Origin: Pigoraptor vietnamica
Lineage: Eukaryota; Opisthokonta; Filasterea
Length of the DNA: 31,903 bases
Reading direction: 5' to 3'
Assembly (NCBI GenBank): GCA_943704525.1
Contig: CALSCQ010001826.1
Coordinates: forward strand, 1-31,903
Shown in pieces: positions 12,661 through 22,700 of the stretch (the stretch's first letter is position 1; each line of letters starts with the position of its first letter). Made by a program: the position numbers and the translations under genes. The notes under the pieces were generated by a model that made no database searches, had not been told where the DNA came from, and worked only from the letters and a program-made list of their open reading frames with translations.

Positions 12661-15020
12661 ATGGTGGACCATAGGACGTTGCGCCTCATGGCGTTGCTTG
12701 TGACCGCCGTCGGCGCCGTCGTGTTTGTGTACGACAACGTTTTCCTCGCCGAAAATCCGACAGTCGACGGCGAATTGGAGGATGGCACGATCGCCATTGT
12801 CGAGGGACCGTTACGTGCGCATTTCCCCGCGCCCAAGCCCATGCGAGGACGTGGCGATTGGCGCGGCAATCCGCAACGACGCGCCGCACTCTTGGCAGCG
12901 GCGACGGCGGCGAGGAACAAGTCGTATACGGTGACGGTGGTGCAACGCAGTCCCATTCGCACCGCGGAGCTTCCCCCGGAGTATGTGGTCGGCGTTGATC
13001 GGCTGTTGGACCGCCTCGTCAGCATCGAACAGCAGATTGTCGAGTCTCGCAAGAAGAAGCCGAACGTGATCATGCGCGGCACGAAGTGGACGCAGCGGCG
13101 AGACATGGACACGTACCGCACGTCGCTCCGCCGCGCGGGCCTCATGCTCGTCGACGACGCGCCGGGGGTCGAGTACAGCGGGATCTTGTGCGTCGGCATT
13201 GGCGATTTGAACGAGGACTGCCTCGAGGGGTCCCAGTACCCGCAGCTCGAGCGGTACCAGAAGATCTCTCGCATTCAGGGCATGCGGCGCATCCTTTGGA
13301 CGAAGGACGGCTTCTGTCGCACGATGGCGAGCGCGCTGCGGTCGTACGTGAGCGCCGACTCGATGACGCCGTTCTCGTTCCCGTGCTGGACGGTGCCCCG
13401 CAACCTCCCCTCTCTGATAATGTATGACGAGAAGAAGAAGAAGGGCGGGGAGGACGTCAAGTACATCGTGAAGCCGACCAACTCGGGCGCGGGGAAGGGC
13501 ATCTTCGTCGTCGATTCGGCGGCTTCGCTCACGAAGATCAAGCACGACATGATTGTTCAGCCGTACCTCAACAACCCCTACCTCATCGACGGGTACAAGT
13601 TTGACCTCCGCACGTACGTCCTCGTGACGTCGATATCGCCGCTTCGCATCTACATGTATCAGGAGGGCCTCGTGCGCTTTGCGAGCTCAAAGTACAGCTC
13701 GAATGTCACGGCGGGCGGGAAGAAGACGCAGTTTCTGACCAACACGAGCATCAACAAGAAGTTCAAGGACGTCAACGAGCTCGTGTGGCGCTTCGCCAAG
13801 TTCAAGGACTACCTCAAAAGCGCCGGCGAGAACCCCGACGAGATATTCGGGCGCATTTACCAGGCGGTGACGCACATCTTCATTAGCAGCGAGGCGTCCT
13901 TCCGCCGTCACTTTGAGAAGCTGCAGTCGGGCTACACGTGCATCAACTGCTACCAGTTGCTCGGCGTCGACGTCATCTTTGACGAGTTTCTCACGCCGCG
14001 GGTTATCGAGGTGCGTGTGCGCGCGGTCGGTGTTGTTGCGTGGTGCGTGTGAATCGGTGCCATCGCGTATGTAGAGTGCTTGCTCTATGTGTACGCGGTG
14101 TTTGCTTTATGTTACGTATATTCTGTCGCAGCCTTGTTGCGGTTACGTCAGATTTGTCATTTGTGGGTGCGCGTGCTTGTGCTTTTCGCTCTTGAGACTA
14201 ACAACGTGCGTGTCTGCAGGTGAACGGCTCCCCCGACATGGGCCTGTCCCACGCCAAGGGCTCGTCCTACGACGCCACGAAGATTGGCATGATGACGGAC
14301 GTCTTTAGCGTGGTCTATCGCCGCACGACCGTTGCCTTCGAGCTCGCCGCGGATCTCCGCAAACTCAACGCCGGCATGAAGCCCTACTGCAAGGCCTCGA
14401 CTCGCTATTGCCTCGACGACATTGACCTCGAGTACCTTCTGGACGCGAAGCGCGAGCGCATGAACCGCGGCGGCTTCACGCGGCTGTATCCGACGGTGCG
14501 CGGGGAGGTGTTTGCGGACTACATTCGCCACGTCGACCGTCTCGCCTCCGACGCCAAGTCGATCGAGAACCTTGGCGAGGAGAAGGCGCTGAATGCGCGC
14601 GACAACCGCGGCACGTGGCGATTGCACCGCCTGCTCATGGATCTCGAAAAGATGTACGCCGGTCCTGCCGTCGCGGCCGGTGCCAACGGTCTCAAGGCGG
14701 CCGCGACCCAGCAAATCAAGAAGGGGATGGCGCTGCCGCCAACGAAGAACGTCGCCGCGAAGAAGCCGCGCCCGCAGGCGCCGGCTGGCCAGGTCGCGCC
14801 CGCCGCGCCAAACGGGTCCCAACAGCAGGAGGCGATTCCCGAAGAGCAGAATCAGCTGCAAGCCGCACCCGAGCCGCAGGGTGCGCCGTCGCAAGTGGAT
14901 GGGGCGAACAAGCAGGCGCCCGTCGATTCGCCATTGCAGGAGAATGGCGACAGTGGGGCGCTCCCGGTCGAGGGTGGAACTGCGCCGGGACCGCAAGAGC
15001 CCAATCCAGTGGGCCGATAG
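12661..15020 (+). CDS. Tubulin-tyrosine-ligase (TTL/TTLL) family protein with N-terminal membrane anchor
   Basis: Exons 12661-14010 and 14220-15020; 716 residues. The start has good context (AAAATGG). Residues ~9-27 form one hydrophobic segment (MALLVTAVGAVVFVY) after a basic start, as in a type II signal anchor. The ATP-grasp TTL domain spans ~200-560: YIVKPTNSGAGKGIF (~265-280), DGYKFDLRTYVLVT (~306-320), VRFASSKYS, FLTNTSINKKF (~358-368), QLLGVDVIFDEFLTP. Across the intron comes the metal/ATP motif RVIEVNGSPDMG, matching the family's EVN ending. The C-terminal ~150 residues are Ala/Pro/Gln-rich and probably disordered. The family ligates Tyr, Glu or Gly to tubulin or other proteins in the cytosol. 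An anchor placing the domain in the secretory lumen would be unusual. Which amino acid is added cannot be told. The C-terminal tail has no domain I recognise. Confidence 0.88.
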
Positions 15021-15555
15021 TGAAAAGCGCCTTTTCCGTATAGCGATTTGCGTTGCGCGTGCGTCTGCGTGTGCGTATCCATGCGTGCGTGCCAGCGTGT
15101 GCATTACCCGTGCGGGTGTTACGATGAACCCCTTGAAGCGAAAGGCATCGTCGTTTCAGTTCTTTAATGTTATGCGACAGTAACGCGCACGCACTTAAAA
15201 CGCGTGCGATTCGTTTTTTTTTCTTTTCTCTTTTGTGCCCGCGCGACGACAACGTCCAAGGATAGCTAGAGCGCGTAATGCGAAGGGGAAAAAACAATTT
15301 GGCGGGAAAAAAGGCGCGCACGGAACTCGAATGATGACACGTCACACAACGCCCGCAACAAGCCACACAACCGAAAACACAGACACAAAAACGCGCACGC
15401 GCACGAGTCAAACTCAGGGCACCGGCGGCAATCACATGGACCCAACGCGAGTCCAGTGCAGCCAAACGAGACACGGCTCTTCGTGAAACGACAGACTGCG
15501 CAACGCGACCCGTTCGACCCCGAGAGGACAGTGAGGGACGACGGCACGACGAGCC
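15021..15555. other. Convergent intergenic region between the TTL-family gene and CASC3
   Basis: 535 bp containing the two 3' UTRs. It has one hairpin followed by a T-run (annotated separately) and A-rich stretches at 15288-15312. No AATAAA on either strand and no credible gene. Confidence 0.5.
15186..15221 (+). other. Hairpin followed by a T-run downstream of the TTL gene
   Basis: CGCACGC (15186-15192) can pair with GCGTGCG (15202-15208) across a 9-nt loop, then TCG and nine T residues, then a longer pyrimidine tract. The shape is like an intrinsic terminator, but this is eukaryotic DNA. It could be a 3'-end processing structure or chance. Confidence 0.3.
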
Positions 15556-18500
15556 CTACCGCCTGTAGCGGTCCGCGAGGGACACCGATTCGCCCGTGGG
15601 CGCCGTGATCTGCACGGCCGACGACGGCCGCTTGCTCCCGATGATGCCACTGGTGACGGGCGCGGACGTCATCTGCGTGCCCTGCGGAGAAGGGCCGCCC
15701 ATCGTATTGAAGTAGACCGTCCCCGTCGGCGGGCCGTAGTACTGCGCGCCAATTGCCGGCATCTGCGCGGCCATCTGCACGGGGGCGCCCGCGGCCGCAA
15801 ACTGCATCGGCGCAAACTGGGGCGCGAACCCGGGCAGCCCCGACGAGACAAACTGGCCGGGCATGACGTAGTCGAACCCCTGCGCCTGTCCGATTGGCAC
15901 CTGCGCCATCTGGCCCATGGGAACGCCCGCGGGCGAGTACACGACGGGGACGCCCTGCATCGACTGCAGCGGCTGCATGGGCGCCATGAACCCCACAGGG
16001 GTCGCCTCCATCCCCGGCACGAGCATCTCCCCTTCGAGACCGCCGGCGCCAGCGCCCCTCTTCGCAGAATACCGCTTGCCGCCGGCCGACGGCGACTGCT
16101 GCCGTCGCACCGGCGAGTCCCCTGCCGCCGCGGCAGCCGCCATGGGATTCAGCTGCGCCATGGGCGTGCCCACGGGAACGGCTCCCATTGCGACGGGAAC
16201 GTACGCGCCGTTCACCGCCTGCATCGTAATGTACTCGCCGCCCGTCGCGCCAAAGACGTTCCCGGACGCGTCCATTCCCGCCGCGTTCATCATCTGCACG
16301 TGCTGCAGGTACAGCTCGAGCTGCTGCGCGTCTACGGGGGCCACGATAGACTGCGGCTGAGGGTGCAGCGGTTGCACGGGTTGCGAAGACGCCACCGCGC
16401 CCGCTTGCTGCGCTGCCGGCGCGGTTGCCTGCGTCGTATGCGTAGCGTGGGAGGCACCAGAGGGAGCCGCTCCCTTCTGCGGGGTTGCGTGCGACGCCGG
16501 CGCTTGCCGCGTACCCGACGGTACTTCCTTCGCAGCGGCGCCGTGTGTGTGCGGCGACCCGCGATGGTCCGGCCGTTCCCTGCTGCCCTCGCGCGGGTGC
16601 GTGTGTCGCTGGGGCGTCGTTGCCGTCGCATGCGCATGGTGAGAGGGGGTCTGCAACGTCGCAGGCGAGGCCCCAGCGGCGCGACGGCCCGGCGTGCCCT
16701 CCGAGCGCTGCTGCTGCCTGTCGCGACTATCGCGACCGTCGCGGTTCTGCGCGCGATGGCCTGGGCTCGTCTCCGGAGGCGGCATCACCTTCCCGTCGCC
16801 GCCCGGGTGTATAATCTCGCTCTTCGTGGCGGGGGCGAGGTCCTCCCTCCTCTGGTCAAAGTTCATGCGCTGCAGCTGCATGCGCAACAGGTCGCTCGCA
16901 CCCGCGCCACGCCCCTTGCGGCCGCCAGCACCGGCGCCCTCTTCCGCAGCCGCGCCCTTCTCCGAATCCCGAGCCGCCTCCCGCTTTGCAGCGTCCACAA
17001 CAGCGCGGAGGTCGCCCGTGTCCGTCGCAGGATCCGCTCGTGGGCGGCGCCGTTCCGCAGACGGCGGTCCCCCACGTCCACGCCCGCGCACGCCGTCTCC
17101 ATCACTCCGCCGTCCCCGCTGTCGGGACTCGGCCCCTTCCGCCCCCTCGGAGCGATCGCGATCGGAGGGCGAAGTTGCACCGGCGCCATCCGCCTCAGGG
17201 CGTCCCGACGGACTGGCGCCCTCGCCGCGACCCCCGCGGCCAACACCACGCTCTCGCCTTGGTGTCCGGGTCGAGTCCGCACCGCGCCCCTCACGTGACC
17301 TGCCCCGACCACTGCTCTCAGATGGGCTGCCCTCCTGCGCGCACCAACACGGAATGCGGGGTGACCGGGTCGCTCAATGATAAACTAATATTCGCGGTAC
17401 CAAAAACAACATAAGACCCTTTCACACAACTTATGAGAGGTGAGCGTTATATACTCACCGCGCCACGCGGCCTCTCCATATCAACTTCGGCAAACTTATC
17501 GTGCTGCCACCGCTCCCCTCGCGCACGCACAGTCGCGGCCGCGACCGCCGCCCCCTCCTCTTCTTTCTCCCCCACCGCTGCAGGCGCGCCGTTCTCAGCG
17601 TCCACGTGCTCGCTGGCTCCCGCGGCATCGCCTGCCCCTTCCGAATTGCGGCGCGGAATGGACCCTCCCGACCCACGACGGCCACGGCTCCCCCGGCGAC
17701 CACGGCCGGCAGCGTCCGGGGAGGCTGCATCGCGATCGTCGTGCATGAAATAGCCACCCGCCCTGGGCACTACCGACGGATCCTGCACATTCGCCAGAGT
17801 CGAACGGTGAGGGGCGTTTGCACATGCACACAATGAAGCGATAACAGCGGGAAGAGCAGGTCTATCGGTGGAGGTACCGAGACACACCTCCTTGGGACGG
17901 CGACCACGACCTCGTCCTACGCCACGCTCCGGAGTCTTCTGCGATGCGACGACAATGTCACAATTCGCCCCACCGAAGTGCATTTCTATTAACGCGCGCA
18001 ACAAGCTCTGCTAAATTTGAGGAGGCGAAGAGAAAGGAGAAAGAACAGCAGGGATCGCCACCCGCGTTGGCACAATAACGGCTCGTGATCAAGCAATGGT
18101 CGAACACAAAGCGAAAAAGAGAAGATGCGCGAGAATAATACCTCTGCGGCGTCCCCATTCGCCTCTTCCGAGGGCTTGTCGGCATCGCCTCCCGTCGAGT
18201 GCGCGACGCCTAACGATTGACGGAGGCAGACGAGGTAAGAGAGTATGTCAGCGACTTGATGGCAACACCATGCACACCATAGAAAGACGGAACAGGGCCG
18301 CGCCACGCACCCTCGTCTTCAGCCTCGGAAACTTCGGATCCAGAGTCCTGTGGATTGACGGACAAAATCAAAGTCGGCGTTAATCCTCGGCAATTGGAGG
18401 TGCTTCGCAACACTTAAAACGAGGGAAATGCCACACAATGAAGACGGAGGAGAACGACGTGTGATGAGTAACGAGTAAACACACGCCATAGAACGCCATA

Positions 18501-18660
18501 GGGGGGAAAAAAAACACAAGCTCTCTCTCGGCTGATATATATACTCCAAAGTTATCGCTTCACAACAACACGACAATCAACTCGCCTCTTCCGTGTGCGA
18601 CGCATCCTCGGCGCTCTCATCGTCCGAAGCGTCCGCGACGCGACGCCGCCTGTCACCCAT
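15556..18660 (-). CDS. CASC3: CASC3/MLN51/Barentsz homologue, exon-junction-complex core protein
   Basis: Minus-strand exons: 18660-18586, 18347-18311, 18209-18142, 17938-17888, 17782-17459, 17334-15556; 2334 nt, 777 residues, all in phase. The N-terminus is basic then acidic (MGDRRRRVADASDDE, SEVSEAEDEG), as in CASC3. The SELOR (eIF4AIII- and RNA-binding) region shows both hallmark pieces: VPRAGGYFMHDDR (~82-94) and RWQHDKFAE (~168-176). They are ~75 residues apart because of an RG/Gly/Ser/Glu-rich insert; the human spacing is about half that. The remainder is RG-rich, then Gln/Met/Pro/Ala-rich low complexity. It should clamp eIF4AIII on spliced mRNA in nucleus and cytoplasm, linking splicing to decay and localisation. 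Intron 1 needs a GC donor (GAAGAG|GCGAGT); with it, exons 1 and 2 join in phase and keep the acidic run. The start context, ATCATGG, equals that of the TARBP1-like gene. Confidence 0.82.
18348..18585 (-). other. GC-AG intron 1 of CASC3
   Basis: No GT donor in exon 1 gives the phase required by exon 2. GAG|GCGAGT at 18585-18580 does, and fits the known GC-donor consensus AG|GCAAGT. The acceptor is CCACAG ending at 18348. The same donor octamer core occurs in the TUL1-like gene, where conserved protein sequence fixes the junction. Confidence 0.65.
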
Positions 18661-19724
18661 GATGGGCTCAGCGCGAGGATGCTTCAATCTGCAACTCTAA
18701 ATCACAAAAAAAAAAAAAACCGCATGAATTGGCGCTGTTAAAAAAGGATGCTCCGTGGTTATACCGCGGGCGAACGACAAACACACCCTCGCACTCTATT
18801 GGAAGTGCACGCACGCACCTCTTCAATCCCACAGCGCTTCTGAGCGAGCCTTCGATTCAAGAGTATCCCGAAAGAAGGCCGCTTCCAGCCTCTAACGGCG
18901 AGCGAAAAAACGACAACCCGTCGAGAAGGCCGAACAGAGCAAAAGCAGCAATGGACGAAGGAGAAGTGTGGATGGCAGAAAGAAAGACTTCTTGACAATG
19001 GCGCAGCAGGCGAAGAGTGCCTGTGACTCGCTAATGAAACAAAGCAGCGATCATGATGCATGCACACACATGTGCATGCGCACACAACAGCTGTGTGACT
19101 AAGAATAGACCATCATACTCACCCGTGTATTAATATGGCTTACTTGTTCCGCATTAACCAATTAGGGTATTTCCCTTTACGAAATCTCAAATTTAGTTAC
19201 TAGGTTTACACTATAATTAACCATTGTAACCCTTTAAAGCCTTTTAAAGATATTTATAACAGTAAAAAGACTTTATAAGTATATGTCACCCGGACTGCCA
19301 CGACGCTGTCAAACCGAGTGACGACCGCATTGCGCCGGCTTAGTCGTTGCATAAGAACGGCATCGCGTTCACGCAGCGCAAACGAATTGAACTGCCCGCG
19401 CTTGAAGAATACGCCGCCCATTCCGCGTTACAATGGTTGGTTACACGCCGTGATCGCAGTGCTCAGCGTACGACTGTACTGACGGCCCGCCTGACGGCTG
19501 GCCCGGGTGCCCGACGGCTGAGGGGTTGTCGTTTCGGTTGCATCCTTTTTCCGGGTGTACACCATGGCACCGTCTTCGCCATAGAGAAGTGGTCTGGCGG
19601 CGTTCGCCTCGGCTGCCGCAGATCGTGGCAGGCCATCCGCCTTCATCTCACGCCGCGAGCGGCGCCGACGGCGACCCGGCTCGACGTTCAATTCGATTGA
19701 CGTCTGAGTTAGTCGGACGGAAAG
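18661..19724. other. Divergent intergenic region between CASC3 and the propeller/PDZ gene
   Basis: 1064 bp. Contains an A-run of 14 at 18705-18718, CA-rich words near 19065-19085, and an AT-rich island (annotated separately). Open frames such as 19347-19700 lack an ATG and any family signal. No tRNA or rRNA seen. Confidence 0.5.
19110..19290. other. AT-rich island in GC-rich DNA
   Basis: About 180 bp of markedly AT-rich sequence (for example GTGTATTAATATGGCTTAC, CTTTAAAGCCTTTTAAAGA, TTATAAGTATATG) with sharp edges to GC-rich flanks. It holds no open frame and no tRNA-like fold that I can see. It may be a promoter or origin element for the divergent pair, or inserted foreign or organellar DNA. 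Confidence 0.6.
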
Positions 19725-22700
19725 ATGACAGACGTGGGCACACGCGAGCCTCTCATGCAGGTGTGTGTGCGCCTGTTGCCCGTTTGCTTTGCGCACTGCT
19801 CAATCCGCGCTCTCAATGTCTTCCGGGTTGTCTCGAAGTTCTGCGTTGCCTCCGTTCACTCGGGATGTAATCGCGAGCGATTTATTTATCAACTTCACAT
19901 CATTTTGTGACAGGCGGGCGACGTGCGTAAGGATGTCGTTCTCTCCCCGCGAAATAAGCACACGAAGGCCAGAGTGGATGTCGGCGCGCCCGGCCGAAAG
20001 GCCAAGTCGGCCGCGCCGACAGATCCCGCGCGTCGCGCAGACGGCAAGTTTTTCATGTGGACGGTCGTGACTCCCGCACCGCCGCGGGACGACATGCGAC
20101 TGCAAGGGATGGAAGAGCAGACAGGCGACGGCGCTGTCAGTGCGGAACACGTGCCGACCGGCAAGTCGAAGAAAACGGTTGTCTGGCGCAAGGTGTCTTC
20201 GCCCGAACCCCCGTCGCCCGCCGAACCGACCGCGCCCGAAGAGGGCCATCGCCCGGCGACGCCGCAGTCGTTCTTCGTGCCGAAGATGGAAGACGTTGCG
20301 CGATTGACGCACGCGGCGCACGTCGGACTTGCGCGGACGCCCTCGGAGACGCAGGCGGCGGCCGAAAGCTACCGCCGCCTCTTCCTGGAGCAGCGGGCGC
20401 GCGTGATCGGAGCCATGCGCTCGGAGATGTTGCGAACTGCGGGCGGTGCGCAGCCGACGACGCACAGTGCCAGTGGGCATCCGAGTGAACGCGATGAGCC
20501 GTCCGGTATGGAAGCAACAGATGTCGTCAATAGAGGGCCGGGGAATGTGCCAGTTGGGACAGCTACTGGCGCCGCTGGGGAGAGGGACGGCGCGGTTGTG
20601 ACGAGCACACAGAGTGGGTATTTTAATCGCCCCGGGATTGGCCTCCCTGTCCCGTGCTTCTGTGACTTTCGAACTGTCGGTGGTTTGTGGTGCGAGCACT
20701 GACTCTTATTATGTGTGTACGCTGACTGACGCACTCGTTTTACCACAGCGATCGTGCAAACGGGTTCGCCAACGCGCGGCATGGGCGCAACGGACGGTCA
20801 CGTGCCGGTTGCAGACGCTGTGGCCGAGCGTGCTCTGTCGACGGGCGCGTCCGCTATCGATGCGGCGGCGAATGCTTCCAGTGCAACATTGACACAGTCA
20901 GTGTCGGACGATGCGCCGCGAGCGTTGCATGCTCAGACGGCGCACTCTGAAGGGTCTGCCGCACGCGCCGGCACCGTGCAGGCGACGACTGAGGCGATCG
21001 GGAGTGCGGCCGCTTCAAAACGGCCGTCGGCCGAGAGCACGACGAAGGAGCGGGTTGCGGCGACAAGTGCGCACCTTCTCATGCTTGAGAAAAGTGGGTG
21101 CGGCGAACCCGAACTCAAGTCCGTCAGTTGTGTGGGCGTGTAATACCCTGCTGCATTGCCATTCTGCTATTCTGACTCGTGTCGCACCCGCAATCTCCAG
21201 CTCTGAGCGCCGTTTTTGCGGACTTCACCCCGGCGAGCGTCAGCAAGAGCAATGAGGAGAGTGCGCATGCGAACAAGCCCGCACTCACGACGCAATCCTC
21301 GTCGTCTCGACCCGGCACGCGCGCGCTGCCGCTGTACAGACCTATTGTGCCGCCACCGATTGCGGGCGACCACCCACCGCAGCACATGAACCGGGCGCGG
21401 TCGGATTCGAACCCAGGGGCGGCGCCGATGACTGCGCACACGCTTCCAAGCGGCGGCGTGACAATGTCGATGTCCATGGACGACGCACGTGAAATGGAGC
21501 GCGCGGGAGAATGGAGTGCGCCGGGGAGGACCTTGCCGGTGCCGGGCGATTGGGCGGCGCACGCCGGCGGACACCGCAAAGCTGTCGACCACAACACGAC
21601 CCGCTCGCCAGCGGGATACGCCGACGCCCACCCAACAGCAACGGCCGGTACGGACGTCGCCCTCTCTGCCGCCGGCACCGTGGAGGACGATTGCCTGTAC
21701 TGCGTCGCCGACAACAAGTTGTGGGCGCGGCCCTCTCTGCGCAACTGCCCCGGCGTTCGCTCGTCGTGGCACCTGATCTCCGACGCGTCCGGATTCGTCG
21801 CCATCACGCGGCGACATTCGACGCTCTATGCGTTCGGTCGCGGCTGTGCGTGGACACGAGAAGCGCAGCCGACCTTCGGATGGGTGGAGGTGCCGTCCTC
21901 GCAGACGCTCGGCACGTGGGACGCAAAGGGTGTGAAGAGCGCGTCGGCCGGTCGTGCGGGGATGATGGCGCTGGTACCGGACAAGACAGCGGGCGCGCAA
22001 CAGGGTGGCGCCGCGGGCGGCAGCCGCTGTGCGCTCCTGTTCAGGCCGGGATCGTTCTTCGACGGCAGGCCGCCGGCGGCGTTCAGCGACGGGTGAGCTA
22101 TTGTTGCGGACTGTCATTGCTCAGCTGAAGTGTGGCGATTGATAATGACGAAAGCCTCCGATTTAATTGAGTGCTCGGCTGCCATCTCAATGATCAAAGC
22201 CCGTATTGACCAACCTTCGTGTTTGTTATTATACGGCAGATGGTCCCTGCTTGCGCGCCTTCCCGACGCTACCGTCCTCACGATGGTCGATGCGCGTGTG
22301 ACCGCGGCCGAAGTGGACTCCAAATTGCCTGCGTCGGATGGCGTGCTCACTGTCAGCTTCCTCATCGCGCTGTGCGGCGGCCGCCTTCTCGCCTCCGAAA
22401 TCGGCGCGTCCACGCTCGGGGACGGGCTCTCGTGGTCGGATTTGTGTGCCGCGCAGGGCATTTTCGGGATCACGTACGATCCCACCGAGAACACGCTCTA
22501 CTCGCTCACGGAGTGGGACTCGGGAAAGGTCTGGGCGATGCGCATGCGTGTGGTGCGGTCGCGCGCAGCGTCCGCGGGGACTGGCACTTCTGGCACACAG
22601 GCGCGCTTCTCGCTCGTCAGCGACAGCCCCTGGACGGAAGTGTGCGGCGCGTACAACGCCACGTGCCTCCTTATGGGACCGTCGCCCGGTTCGCCGAGCT

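Noticed and set aside
19347-19700. 117-codon plus-strand frame in the CASC3-propeller spacer
   Set aside because: Begins with TTG rather than ATG, has no family signal and leads into no splice donor of use.
20614-20748. Coding continuation of propeller-gene exon 2 to the in-frame stop at 20702
   Set aside because: A donor A|GTGGGT and acceptor CACAG join exons 2 and 3 in phase, and the next frame continues the same composition; the stop lies in the intron.
21167-22117. Long minus-strand frame over the propeller gene
   Set aside because: Shadow of exon 4; Arg-rich, no recognisable family, and the sense exons splice in phase.
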